Notes under the pieces: generated by a model
The model's input: the letters and a program-made list of their open reading frames with translations, nothing else
What the model was told of the DNA's origin: nothing
The model's database searches: none
Virus record (IMG/VR): IMGVR_UViG_3300004463_000307
Location: 1 to 32,036 of that record
Strand: one strand, 5' to 3'
Length of the DNA: 32,036 bases
Source of the DNA: a virus
Program-made: the position numbers and the translations under genes
Part shown: piece by piece, positions 17,785 to 26,097 of the stretch
How positions within the stretch are numbered: the stretch's first letter is position 1
Layout: each line of letters begins with the position of its first letter

Positions 17785-17817
17785 AAAAAATACAGGCTCC
17801 TTGACTTTAGAGCTGTA
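17785..17817 (-). terminator. terminator-like hairpin in the nrdH leader (possible attenuator)
   Basis: In the untranslated leader between promoter and nrdH, TACAG-CTC pairs with GAG-CTGTA (one bulge), and six T follow. It would stop transcription about 60-90 nt after the start, so it may act as an attenuator for reductase synthesis. Confidence 0.55.
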
Positions 17818-17872
17818 AATTGTATTATATTTTTGAATTGTTGGTCGTTCGAGACTCGATGTCTGTCTTCTA

Positions 17873-17878
17873 ATTATA
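17873..17878 (-). promoter_or_regulatory. extended -10 TGCTATAAT for the nrdH-nrdJ operon
   Basis: TATAAT followed by TAGA and preceded by TGTGC. The -35 region is weak. The leader to nrdH is about 105 nt and contains the hairpin at 17785-17817. Confidence 0.72.
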
Positions 17879-17909
17879 GCACATCACGGTCATAAAATAA
17901 ACACATAAA

Positions 17910-17940
17910 AAAGAAAGACCCACACCAGGGGTGGGGTCTA
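17910..17940 (-). terminator. intrinsic terminator after the lysis block
   Basis: Stem AGACCC-AC with GT-GGGTCT (imperfect, strong) followed on the minus strand by TTCTTTTTT. It ends transcription from the GlsB-like gene before the nrd promoter. Confidence 0.75.
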
Positions 17941-17962
17941 ACTAATAGTTCTAGACGCTATA

Positions 17963-18229
17963 TTAACGCAAGCTACGGCGTGTAAATAGGTTGACGATTG
18001 CAAGCAATACGACAGCACCAAGTACTGACATCAAGAAACCTGCAAGGCTTACTTGGTCTAGGGTAGCTTCTACACCGAAAAGCGGTGCAAGAAGTAGGTT
18101 TGCAAGGAAAGCACCAACGACACCAACGACGATGTTCAATAGAACACCCTGCTGTGCGTCACGGTTCATTAGCATTGAAGCTAACCATCCTGCGAGACCA
18201 CCTAGAAGTAATGTAAGTAATAATCCCAT
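17963..18229 (-). CDS. GlsB/YeaQ/YmgE-family small membrane protein
   Basis: Three hydrophobic helices with the Gly-rich pattern of the family: LLLGGLAGWLASMLM, then GVLLNIVVGVVGAFLANLLL, and GFLMSVLGAVVLLAIVNLF, ending in Arg. The family (transglycosylase-associated) is common in bacteria and linked to envelope stress; it has no known enzymatic activity. Next to the holin and lysin it could serve as a second holin-like or envelope protein. Confidence 0.85.
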   Translation of the reverse strand: MGLLLTLLLGGLAGWLASMLMNRDAQQGVLLNIVVGVVGAFLANLLLAPLFGVEATLDQVSLAGFLMSVLGAVVLLAIVNLFTRRSLR

Positions 18230-18238
18230 TTCTTCTCC

Positions 18239-18511
18239 TTATCCTTTAGTTAATATCGTGCTAGGCTGAGGCTGTGATTTATTCCCAACGCTAGACACTG
18301 CTTTAAGTGCACCTGATGCACCGAAACCTGCTGCGATACCTGTCGCAATATCGGTCAGGCCGCCGATCTCAAAGTATCCGAACACACCACCGACTAATCC
18401 TGCTGTTAAGATTGTTGCTACAACCCACCAGTCTTTAGCTCGTGCTCTACTAAGAAGTTCTGTGATACCAGCGATTACGGCTGCTAATAGAACATATTGT
18501 GTAAAATCCAT
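18239..18511 (-). CDS. putative holin, 90 aa
   Basis: MDFTQYVLLAAVIAGITELL, then a basic loop RARAKDW, a second helix VVATILTAGLVGGVFGYF, a third weaker segment DIATGIAAGFGASGALKAV, and a polar basic tail. Size, helix plan and position one gene downstream of the endolysin match a holin family frequent in phages of Gram-positive bacteria. GAGGAG is present 8 nt before the ATG. The GlsB-like gene follows after 9 nt. Confidence 0.8.
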   Translation of the reverse strand: MDFTQYVLLAAVIAGITELLSRARAKDWWVVATILTAGLVGGVFGYFEIGGLTDIATGIAAGFGASGALKAVSSVGNKSQPQPSTILTKG

Positions 18512-18529
18512 GTATTGTCTCCTCTTTAT

Positions 18530-18535
18530 ATTATA
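18530..18535 (-). promoter_or_regulatory. extended -10 TGATATAAT upstream of the holin
   Basis: TATAAT at 18530-18535 with TG in extended position, 18 nt before the holin ATG. It would allow holin expression separately from the lysin. Confidence 0.55.
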
Positions 18536-18574
18536 TCATTTTGCTTCTTTTTAGAAAGTGTGTGAAAATTTTCA

Positions 18575-20278
18575 CTATTTCTTCGATGAGAAGAAGTTCT
18601 TGATGAACTCAACCAGAGCGTTGAAGAAGCGAACGATAAAGTTAACATCGTATGCTGGGTTAGGTACAGGTGGTTCGATCGGTACGTCTGGGTCTGGTAC
18701 TGGGTTTGGAGCTGGTGTGATAACGGTTGGTAGGAAGAATGAGTCTAAGACTGCGTTCTCGTCTACATAACCTTCAACACCTGCAACACTACCCGTTTCT
18801 GTATATTGGTGAGCTACCTGATTTGCAACAGGGTTACTCATTTCCGGTGTACCATAATGTGCCAGCCAGATAGGGCGTGAACCCTTTGTATCGGCGAAAA
18901 TCTTTGTTGTGTACCAGTTACGGTTCATGTAGAGACCAGTAACTTTGTTAGTTAGCCTGTCAACTTCTTCTAGGAAGTCTTGAGCCCAAGCGTTTACCTG
19001 AAGATCAGTAAGGCCATCATTTGTTTCAATGTCAAGCCAGTACGTGAAGTTATGAGGTACGGTTCCTACAGTATCTACGAAAGCGTTAGCTTCTGTTACT
19101 GCGTCGAGCGAAGGATATGCGTACCAGTAAGCACCGACGAGTTTATCGCCGAGACCAACCTTGTTCGCTGCGAATGTAGGGTCACCGTTGACTGGGGTTC
19201 CGCCGTAGCTCTTCCCCGTGTGTCCTGCCTTAGCTACTACGCCTTTGACGGCGTTTTTGAGCTTAGTATAATCGGTGACTTTATTGTGTGAGCTGATGTC
19301 AACTACCTTGTTGGTAAGATCAGGAGCTGGTGTAGGGTCAACAGGTGTAGGTTCTACTGCGAGGCTTACTTCAGGTAGGCCAGTGGTTGTCTGGTTTGTA
19401 AACCCACCAGCATGTGCCCATCCGCCTGTGTATTTTCCACGGAACCATACGTTGTTACCATCTACGTTAGTACCCTTAGTCCAAGCATTGAAGTCAAGGA
19501 TTTCACCAGGATTGAACGTGCTGATAACGTTATCAGGTTGAAGCTCTGGTAGCTTACGGTAGTTAATGACTGAGTTGCCAACTTGACGCTGGAATGATTC
19601 TAGTTTAACTGGTGTAAGGTCTGCTAAGTCGTGTGTGCCCTTGTCGTCGTATGCACCAGACCATGAATAACCGCCTGTAAAGCGACCGACAAACCAAACG
19701 TCGTTTCCGTCCACTACTTCACCATGTACGAAGCCCTTGAAGTTAACAACTTCGCCTGGGTCGAACGTGGCAAGTATTGTAGCGGTAGAGTTAGGCTGAT
19801 CACGGTATTTAGCCGCATAAGAAGTAATACGCTGGTAAGGTTCTAGTGGAGCTGCTGCACCTACGGTGAATGCAACTTTAGGACGTAAGAAGCCCTGTAT
19901 GTAACTTACATATGCATTGAAGACACCAGTAAATACTGGTTGCTGCGTAAACGTGTCTTGTTGATAGATCGTAATGTTCTGTCCTGAGATTCCAACGACA
20001 ACACCAGTGTGACCATAGCCACCACCGATTTGCCCATTCATAACAACGATGTCACCGAGTTTCGGTGCGTTGCCACGTGGAATCCGCTCTAGGTAGGTAG
20101 TAGACCAGTTAAAGTAAATGTCTTTTGCATTCCCCCAACCAGCACTGACCGTCCACGGCTTATCAGTCAGATATTGGATCCAACTCTTACTTACGTCAAC
20201 ACAGTCGTAACTAGCGTTATCGAAATCGATTCGCTTGTTCCATACTGAGTTCTTCCATGCTTCTAAACTTTTAGCCAT
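18575..20278 (-). CDS. modular endolysin: CHAP, two SH3-like repeats, GH25, cationic tail
   Basis: Residues 1-130 form a CHAP domain (Cys26 in YDCVDVSKSW, His90 in GYGHTGVVVGI). Two related repeats at about 148-228 and 228-305 (compare NSTATILATFDPGEVVNFKG with DNVISTFNPGEILDFNAW) look like SH3-type wall-binding modules. A Pro linker leads to a GH25 lysozyme domain (about 324-515) with VVDISSHN (Asp327) and YWLDIETND (Asp416, Glu418). A second Pro-rich linker ends in an amphipathic helix VNFIVRFFNALVEFIKNFFS and KK. The enzyme would cut both peptide cross-links and glycan. TACAAT lies 6 nt before the ATG, so the mRNA is leaderless. Confidence 0.9.
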   Translation of the reverse strand: MAKSLEAWKNSVWNKRIDFDNASYDCVDVSKSWIQYLTDKPWTVSAGWGNAKDIYFNWSTTYLERIPRGNAPKLGDIVVMNGQIGGGYGHTGVVVGISGQNITIYQQDTFTQQPVFTGVFNAYVSYIQGFLRPKVAFTVGAAAPLEPYQRITSYAAKYRDQPNSTATILATFDPGEVVNFKGFVHGEVVDGNDVWFVGRFTGGYSWSGAYDDKGTHDLADLTPVKLESFQRQVGNSVINYRKLPELQPDNVISTFNPGEILDFNAWTKGTNVDGNNVWFRGKYTGGWAHAGGFTNQTTTGLPEVSLAVEPTPVDPTPAPDLTNKVVDISSHNKVTDYTKLKNAVKGVVAKAGHTGKSYGGTPVNGDPTFAANKVGLGDKLVGAYWYAYPSLDAVTEANAFVDTVGTVPHNFTYWLDIETNDGLTDLQVNAWAQDFLEEVDRLTNKVTGLYMNRNWYTTKIFADTKGSRPIWLAHYGTPEMSNPVANQVAHQYTETGSVAGVEGYVDENAVLDSFFLPTVITPAPNPVPDPDVPIEPPVPNPAYDVNFIVRFFNALVEFIKNFFSSKK

Positions 20279-20284
20279 ATTCTT

Positions 20285-20290
20285 ATTGTA
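20285..20290 (-). promoter_or_regulatory. extended -10 TGTTACAAT, leaderless start of the endolysin
   Basis: TACAAT followed by six bases and the ATG at 20278. No ribosome-binding site could be carried by such a transcript. The -35 is not recognisable. Confidence 0.55.
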
Positions 20291-20317
20291 ACACTTTCTA
20301 GGTTCTGAGACCTTTTA

Positions 20318-21022
20318 TTATTTTGCTCGAACGACTGGGATGCAGAATTCACCTTGGTTCATAAGAACCTTCTCAAAGTCTTCCCATGTCATAAAGCAGT
20401 CACCACTTAGACCCCAGTTTTTACCCCAAGAGTTAGACAGACGTACTGTTCGGTTCTTAACGCTTACGCCACGAACGACGATAGCGTGACCACCCACTAC
20501 ATTACCCGTTGGGCGAACGAAGCCCTTAGAGTCTGGGTTCATCATACCTTCATACCACCAGCAACCAAGAACACCTGGTCCTTTACGGCTGATAGCTACA
20601 AGAGCGTCGTTAAGTGAGAATGCCCAACGGTACTCTTTAATTTTGCCCTGTGCCTGTAGAGCTTTTGCTCCGGCAAGAACTGATGTACCTTCGTAGAAAG
20701 GAATAGCACCATCATAAGCACCACCTTCCCATTCGTCGATTCTTTGTGCTTCAAAGTAAACTTGACGAGCTGTCTCGTTTGTGACACCCTGTACTTCTAC
20801 TGGGCGTGCTGCAAGCTCGTGTGACCACGAAAAGCCCACACAGGCACCTTCATAACCTTGATCAAGATACACGGGTAGTGACCATGTATAAGAACGTGGC
20901 TCATCTGCCCGAAGTAGTTCCCTAATTGGGAATGATCGGCTCTTTTCGTCGAACTCAACCAAACGGTCAAGTCGTGGGTCTTGAGTTGTTGTGCCGTCTT
21001 TTAATACGATTTCATTACTCAT
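20318..21022 (-). CDS. papain-like (C1) cysteine protease
   Basis: The papain triad and oxyanion residues are visible: Asp54-Gln55 before Cys61 in DQGYEGACVGFSW, His179 in GGHAIVVRG and Asn197 in LSNSWGKNWG. The usual GSC-W is altered to GAC-V. The length of 234 residues suits the mature domain with a short N-terminal extension and no signal peptide. Such proteases occur in several phages. It lies between a membrane protein and the endolysin, so it could act on host surface or wall proteins, or on phage proteins. Confidence 0.9.
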   Translation of the reverse strand: MSNEIVLKDGTTTQDPRLDRLVEFDEKSRSFPIRELLRADEPRSYTWSLPVYLDQGYEGACVGFSWSHELAARPVEVQGVTNETARQVYFEAQRIDEWEGGAYDGAIPFYEGTSVLAGAKALQAQGKIKEYRWAFSLNDALVAISRKGPGVLGCWWYEGMMNPDSKGFVRPTGNVVGGHAIVVRGVSVKNRTVRLSNSWGKNWGLSGDCFMTWEDFEKVLMNQGEFCIPVVRAK

Positions 21023-21348
21023 TAGTCATCTCCTTTTACTTGTTCATCAAACCGCTCTAGTGATTGGTCTGTATTCTTTTCAACCTGTACGTAGCATAAT
21101 TCAATATCATCTTGTGATGTTGGCGGGTTAGCCACCTTAGAGACGATACAGTTCGTTACACGAGTGTATGCTGAGGTTTCTTTTACTTCTTCAGTAGTTG
21201 CCGCTAGGCGAGTTGTTAGATATATAACGCCGAGAGCAAGCAGTACGATCATGTACGGCATAACCAGTAAGAAGAATCTTTGTACTCTTAAAATGGTAAG
21301 TTCCTTTTTTCTATCTACTTTTAATTCTTCTAATGTTTTGTCGTGCAT
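21022..21348 (-). CDS. membrane-anchored protein with two Cys, 108 aa
   Basis: A basic N-terminus with helix (ELKVDRKKELTILRVQ), one strong membrane helix (FFLLVMPYMIVLLALGVIYL) and an acidic exterior domain with two cysteines (VTNCIV and ELCYV) able to form a disulfide. N-in topology is predicted. Its one-base overlap with the protease gene suggests the pair work together, for example as a membrane anchor or spanin-like factor. No family recognised. Confidence 0.8.
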   Translation of the reverse strand: MHDKTLEELKVDRKKELTILRVQRFFLLVMPYMIVLLALGVIYLTTRLAATTEEVKETSAYTRVTNCIVSKVANPPTSQDDIELCYVQVEKNTDQSLERFDEQVKGDD

Positions 21349-21349
21349 T

Positions 21350-21727
21350 TTATGTTCCGTCTTTGGTTCGTTGCTTTTTCATTAGATCAAGCTGTTTTCT
21401 TAATTCGTCATTAAGCTTTTTCTGCTCATCTAATTCTGCGTGCTGCCTTGCTACGATCGCACGGGTATCATCGAGGTCTTTTTGCAACTTCTCGATGAGT
21501 TGGTCTGTCCTGTCGAGTTGTGTTTGTTTTCTGATAATATCTTCCTGTTGTTGTTGGATAAGTTTTTCATAACCATCGAAGATAGTATCCATTCTTGTAC
21601 GAGGCTCTTCCTCATTTTCTTTTTTGTCTTTACCAAGAATATTGTCTTTATACTTTACGGTAAGGTAAGTAGTAACAACGGAGCCTATAACGATGACTGC
21701 TTGTACTAGTACGTTTTCAGTAATCAT
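21350..21727 (-). CDS. membrane-anchored coiled-coil protein, 125 aa
   Basis: One N-terminal membrane helix (LVQAVIVIGSVVTTYLTV) is followed by a charged linker and a long coiled coil (about 45-120) rich in Gln, Lys, Asp and Leu. The plan resembles spanin-type or envelope-spanning rods; a Gram-positive host would need no outer-membrane spanin. ATG overlaps the preceding stop (ATGA). Confidence 0.82.
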   Translation of the reverse strand: MITENVLVQAVIVIGSVVTTYLTVKYKDNILGKDKKENEEEPRTRMDTIFDGYEKLIQQQQEDIIRKQTQLDRTDQLIEKLQKDLDDTRAIVARQHAELDEQKKLNDELRKQLDLMKKQRTKDGT

Positions 21728-22191
21728 TTCGTTTCACCTCCATTCTCAGGTAGGACTGTGTGTGCGTCGTCGCCTATAGTAGGGACAAAGAATACGATAG
21801 TCCATGCCTGTACCCAAGCCAAGAAGCTCCATAGAATAAGGGTGCTAAATGTAGGGTATCCTGTTGCCACCATGTATATGAGCGAATAAGTCCATATAAG
21901 CTTTGACATTAAACCCAGAACCAGGGCTTGCTTTATGATGCGCCAGTTGTTTCTTAGTAGGCCGTAAGCCATTTCTAGCGAAAGAAACAAGAACCAGAAA
22001 GCCCAGCCTACGAACCATGCATACGATGGGGCGGTTGGCACTTGTGCTTTTGCTGCGTTCTCAGGATTAGCAGTCACCAAGAGTAAGAAGATAAGCATAT
22101 TTACGAGTGAGAATCCTAGGCAGATCCACCATGTAAGAGGGGCTACTTTTCTAAGGCTTGGACGCAGTGATTTTATTTGCTTTGTAATCAT
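21724..22191 (-). CDS. four-helix membrane protein, 155 aa
   Basis: Four hydrophobic helices can be drawn at about 20-40, 57-76, 88-110 and 118-136, with a basic N-terminus and a polar C-terminus. Trp and aromatic residues are common at helix ends. No known family. It is the first gene after its own promoter and is followed by the membrane coiled-coil protein. It may be a holin-type or superinfection-exclusion protein; no motif decides. Confidence 0.82.
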   Translation of the reverse strand: MITKQIKSLRPSLRKVAPLTWWICLGFSLVNMLIFLLLVTANPENAAKAQVPTAPSYAWFVGWAFWFLFLSLEMAYGLLRNNWRIIKQALVLGLMSKLIWTYSLIYMVATGYPTFSTLILWSFLAWVQAWTIVFFVPTIGDDAHTVLPENGGETK

Positions 22192-22212
22192 TTTTATTTT
22201 ATCTCTACTCTA

Positions 22213-22218
22213 ATTATA
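22213..22218 (-). promoter_or_regulatory. extended -10 TGGTATAAT for the membrane/lysis operon
   Basis: TATAAT followed by TAGAG, 21 nt before the ATG at 22191; the short leader lacks a Shine-Dalgarno sequence. It separates lysis genes from the tail module. Confidence 0.72.
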
Positions 22219-22221
22219 CCA

Positions 22222-22602
22222 TTATGAACGCTTTGAAATCGGTACGATTGAGAACGCTACGTTCCCATAAATACCTTTTGTACGACTCAATAGGGTAATT
22301 TTATAGTCTGAGGCGTAATAGCCTCTTGTTTTTTGTGTTCCAGTGGCAGGGTCCCAGAAGGTCGCTGTGAAGTATGGCTGGTCAAGTGCCTCACAAAGTG
22401 TCTCTACTTCGGCCTGGCTTAATGGCATAGTTTCCGCGTCAATGTTTGGGAATATACCAATAAACGTAGCAGACACATCACCGTTCATGTTACGGTCGGC
22501 ATCTTTCCATAGTTTAGAATAGTTTACTTCATACTTAACCATCTCGGTTAGTGTGAGACCACCGATCTGAATAAGGGGTACGTTAATAGGTGCACAAATC
22601 AT
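22222..22602 (-). CDS. putative distal tail/minor tail protein, 126 aa
   Basis: A beta-rich protein directly downstream of the tape measure, coupled by a one-base overlap. Features include GGLTLTEMVKYEVNYSKLWK and a C-terminal RGYYASDYKITLLS. Position and size suit a baseplate or distal-tail component of a siphovirus. The usual large distal-tail, tail-associated lysin and fibre genes do not follow it, which is unusual; they may be elsewhere. Confidence 0.7.
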   Translation of the reverse strand: MICAPINVPLIQIGGLTLTEMVKYEVNYSKLWKDADRNMNGDVSATFIGIFPNIDAETMPLSQAEVETLCEALDQPYFTATFWDPATGTQKTRGYYASDYKITLLSRTKGIYGNVAFSIVPISKRS

Positions 22603-25600
22603 TATACGTAAATCATGTTTCTACCAGACATCTGGGTTTTTTCGTTAATTAAATCAATAACCTTAGAGGCAACTTTGTCTTCACCGATCTGAACGATAAT
22701 CTGTACAGGCTGACCATTTCCACCAGTAGAACCAGTGTTGATCTTAGCTGCAAGCTTATCAATCCATTCGAGGTTGTTCTCAAGAGGCACGATAGCTTCT
22801 TGTCCAGACTCACCAACGACTGCCAGTGTAGCTTGGTCTACCAAACCACCACGTGCCAAGCGAGGAATCAGTGTTTGACCACCGATTGTCTTACCTGCTA
22901 CGGTTATAGAAGGAACCTGCAATGGTAGGCGGAGAATAGTGTTCAAGGCATCTTTTAGCCCCCTACCTACTCCATCCCATACGTTTGAGAAGAATCCAGT
23001 GATTCTGTCTTTGATTCCATTGAAGGTATTTACGATTCGGTCGATAACGTTGATTCTAAACCAGTCACCAACGCCCTGGAATACACCCTTGATACCGTCC
23101 CAAGCCTGTTGGAACTTCTCTGATAAGAATGATTTAACGTTGTTGAATACGTTTTGAATATCACGCCATCTGTCACCGAACCACGTAGATACAGTGTTCC
23201 AGACAGCCTTAATTGCGTCCCAGGCTCCTTGGAAGATTCCCTTGTAGAAGTTTACTACAACTGAGAATATTAGCTTGATACCGTCCCATACGGACTGGAA
23301 GAATGCTGGTATAGCGTTCCAGATAGTCTTAATGTTTTCTACGGCCTCGTTGAAGCGATCGTTAAACCATTGTCCGACACCAGCGAATACCGCCATTATC
23401 TCGTCCCATCGTGCCTGGAACCATGCACCGATAGTGCTAAATAGGTCTTTGACAAACTGTACAGCTTCGTCAAATCTATCTTGGAACCACTGACCAACGC
23501 CAGCGATAGCATTCTGCATATCCGTCCACAAAGTACCACTGATTACGTAGTTGGCGAACTCAACGAACTTAGCGATTACCCATACCACTGCTGCTGCAAT
23601 GGCTGCTATTACCACGACCACCAATCCGATGGCTGCGACAACTAATGCGATAGGTGCAAGAACTACAACGGTTAAGACGATACCCAGTGCCTTTAGTATA
23701 GCCATAAGAACACCTGATTCATCAGACCATTCTTTGAACTTATCAACAAGCGGTTGTATGTATTGGGTATAGAGTTCTTTGACTTTGTTAACAAATGGGG
23801 CGAAAAACTCTCCAAGCTTTTTGAACATTGGGGCGAGAAATTCTTGAAGTTTTTCAAAGCCTTCACGTATCTTGTCAGTAACAGGCCGCATCGTATCGGC
23901 TAGTTTTTCCCATTGCTTTTTGATTTCTTCGATAGGTCCCTTGAATAGATCACCGATAAGTCCAGTGAACCATTCCCAGACCTTGCCCATGGCTTTAGAG
24001 ATAGCGTCCCAGTTCTCTGCGATTGTCCAGATTACTAGAACAATAGCGGCAACGGCAGCAGCGATAATCGCTACGAATACACCTACAGATACACCGAGTG
24101 CAGCTGCACCAGCGGTTATAGCACCACCGATTGCAGGTCCTACGGCAGCTGCGATACCACCGATAACACCACCGAGTACACCACTAATTCCCTTGAAGTT
24201 GTCAACCATGCCAGCTTTGAAGTCGGCTCCGACTTTTTGTCCACCACTGAATGCCTCTTTGCCAGAGGTTGAATTCTTGATAGCGTCTTTTAGTTTGTCA
24301 ACAGTTTTAGTTGCAGACTGAAAGCCTTGAGTCATCTTTCCTAGTTCGCCAAGTAGGGCTTGTGCGAATTTAATACCAGCAAGACCAGCGATAACGCCAG
24401 CCACGATCTTAGCCCATTTACTAGCTTCTGCTAGGTCGGCATTAAGACCATCGAATAGGTTACCTAGTTCACCAAGCTGACCTGCGTCGAACCCAGCACC
24501 ACCAGCACCCTCGTCGTCCTTCTTACCAGATGTCTTATCTGGCAGAACGTTCATCTTATCGAATGAGGCTAGAGATTTGTTTAGCTTATCAGCATCTTTC
24601 CCAGCCTTCTTAAGACCGTCACCAAGGTCTTCGGCGTTTCCAGCTCCCGCACCGATGTTATCGGCGACACCACCCATGTCCTTCTTCAGCTTGATAGCTG
24701 GTAGACCGAAGATCGACCCTAGAAGGTTTAGAAGTGTAACAAGACCAGTAATAAGGGTAATAACAACCTGTGTTAATACCTGGACTACTTGCGTTAAGAA
24801 ACTAAAGAACGACACGATGTTCTCTCGACCGATCGTATCGATAATTGCAGCAAGACCCTGCACCAAAGTGTTCTTCAATACGTTGAATGAGAACTGCATA
24901 CCGTTCATACGAGCTCTCGCCTGTTCAGCGATTGGTCCCGTACCAGTAGACATCTTTGTTAGGGCTGTTGTGAATTTAGCCATTGACTCTTCGCCAGAGG
25001 TAAGAGCTTCACCAAGTTCGTTGGCGTTTACGTAGCCCATAGACTCGGCTACCTGTTGTAGCTGGAATGACATGTTCTGAACAAGTGAACGCCATTCACG
25101 CATGTCTGGCTTACCACGTTCCAAAGCCTGGGCGAACTGAATAGCTGCCTGTCTTTGTTCTTCGAGGCTAGAGTCACCAGCGATCAAAGCGTTGTTCAAA
25201 CCAACAAAGACCGCCGTAGCGGACTTTACATCACCAATAGCACCTGTAAAACGAGTAACGTAAGATGTGGCATCACCTAAGTTACCACCAACCTGACCCA
25301 CATAGTTTCTAAGTGTGTCCATAGCTTCCGATGCACCTTGGGTACTTTGACCCATGGACTTCATCGTAGCTGGGAAGTTGTTCATAAGGTCAACCTGCTG
25401 AATGGCCTGTCCAGCAACGTCAACAAACTGCAAGAAGAGTTGGTTGACTAAAGCAGATTGAACTGTTGTGCGTGCAATGTGCTCGAAGTATCTACCTTGA
25501 GCCTTACCTGCACGGTCTGTGGCATTAGCTACTTTTTCAGTAGCACCTGCTTGCTGCTCTGCTCTCGCAGAAGCTGCTTTTGTTTGTAGAGCAAGAAGTT

Positions 25601-25760
25601 GCTGTTCACCAGCAGCCGTTTTCGTGTACTGTCGAAGAGACATCTCTTTCTTAACAGCGTCACCCGCCTTCTTAGCGGCACGTTCGAGTTTAGCAAACTC
25701 CCTGGCGGCTTCATCAGCACCAAGAGCTTTAACTACGAAATTGATTTGTGACTGGTTCAT
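22602..25760 (-). CDS. tape measure protein, 1052 aa
   Basis: Its N-terminal region is charged and helical. The segment around 160-260 (GDSSLEEQRQAAIQFAQALE, then MREWRSLVQNMS) matches the conserved tape-measure domain. Gly/Ala-rich membrane-like segments lie at about 525-575 and 680-730. The stretch from about 740 to 940 has repeats with spaced Trp and Phe (for example GVGQWFQDRFDEA and GVGQWFNDRFNEA), typical of tape measures. By the general rule of roughly 0.15 nm per residue the tail would be about 150-160 nm. Confidence 0.95.
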   Translation of the reverse strand: MNQSQINFVVKALGADEAAREFAKLERAAKKAGDAVKKEMSLRQYTKTAAGEQQLLALQTKAASARAEQQAGATEKVANATDRAGKAQGRYFEHIARTTVQSALVNQLFLQFVDVAGQAIQQVDLMNNFPATMKSMGQSTQGASEAMDTLRNYVGQVGGNLGDATSYVTRFTGAIGDVKSATAVFVGLNNALIAGDSSLEEQRQAAIQFAQALERGKPDMREWRSLVQNMSFQLQQVAESMGYVNANELGEALTSGEESMAKFTTALTKMSTGTGPIAEQARARMNGMQFSFNVLKNTLVQGLAAIIDTIGRENIVSFFSFLTQVVQVLTQVVITLITGLVTLLNLLGSIFGLPAIKLKKDMGGVADNIGAGAGNAEDLGDGLKKAGKDADKLNKSLASFDKMNVLPDKTSGKKDDEGAGGAGFDAGQLGELGNLFDGLNADLAEASKWAKIVAGVIAGLAGIKFAQALLGELGKMTQGFQSATKTVDKLKDAIKNSTSGKEAFSGGQKVGADFKAGMVDNFKGISGVLGGVIGGIAAAVGPAIGGAITAGAAALGVSVGVFVAIIAAAVAAIVLVIWTIAENWDAISKAMGKVWEWFTGLIGDLFKGPIEEIKKQWEKLADTMRPVTDKIREGFEKLQEFLAPMFKKLGEFFAPFVNKVKELYTQYIQPLVDKFKEWSDESGVLMAILKALGIVLTVVVLAPIALVVAAIGLVVVVIAAIAAAVVWVIAKFVEFANYVISGTLWTDMQNAIAGVGQWFQDRFDEAVQFVKDLFSTIGAWFQARWDEIMAVFAGVGQWFNDRFNEAVENIKTIWNAIPAFFQSVWDGIKLIFSVVVNFYKGIFQGAWDAIKAVWNTVSTWFGDRWRDIQNVFNNVKSFLSEKFQQAWDGIKGVFQGVGDWFRINVIDRIVNTFNGIKDRITGFFSNVWDGVGRGLKDALNTILRLPLQVPSITVAGKTIGGQTLIPRLARGGLVDQATLAVVGESGQEAIVPLENNLEWIDKLAAKINTGSTGGNGQPVQIIVQIGEDKVASKVIDLINEKTQMSGRNMIYV

Positions 25761-26095
25761 GATTCGGCGATCTTCCTATATTCTTTTATGAGCTTCTCTA
25801 CAAGCTTGCCCTTCTTAGAGTGAGGGGCAGCGGCAATTAAAACATGATTGTAGAATTCAATAGCTCTTTGTTTCTCAGCCTGTAGCAGCAATGCTGTTAC
25901 CTGAGAGTTCGTGAGTTTTTCTGCCGTCTCAAGGGTGTATTGAGGATAGAAGTAACAGACCCTAGTAATAAGGTCTACTACGTCTGCATCTGAATCGGTG
26001 TCATCTTCTACGGGGTTGAGAGGTTTAACTTCAACTGTGTCGCCGAAGATAGCTCTGACTCGTGCAGCAGCATCTTCCCGACTTTCCCTAGCCAT
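25757..26095 (-). CDS. tail assembly chaperone-like protein (second), 112 aa
   Basis: Lies between the first chaperone-type ORF and the tape measure, the place where phages usually encode a chaperone by frameshift. It is acidic in the first half and helical with a basic end, ending KEYRKIAES. Here it has its own ATG 2 nt after the preceding stop. A stop in the relevant frame shortly before argues against a frameshift fusion with 26098-26409. Confidence 0.7.
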   Translation of the reverse strand: MARESREDAAARVRAIFGDTVEVKPLNPVEDDTDSDADVVDLITRVCYFYPQYTLETAEKLTNSQVTALLLQAEKQRAIEFYNHVLIAAAPHSKKGKLVEKLIKEYRKIAES

Positions 26096-26097
26096 GA

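Noticed and set aside
17820-17880. NrdR boxes or a cobalamin riboswitch in the reductase leader
   Set aside because: The AT-rich stretch does not match the paired NrdR-box consensus, and the cobalamin-box core is absent.
22939-25035. Several plus-strand ORFs opposite the tape measure gene
   Set aside because: No ribosome-binding sites or domains; they mirror the tape-measure coding pattern on the other strand.
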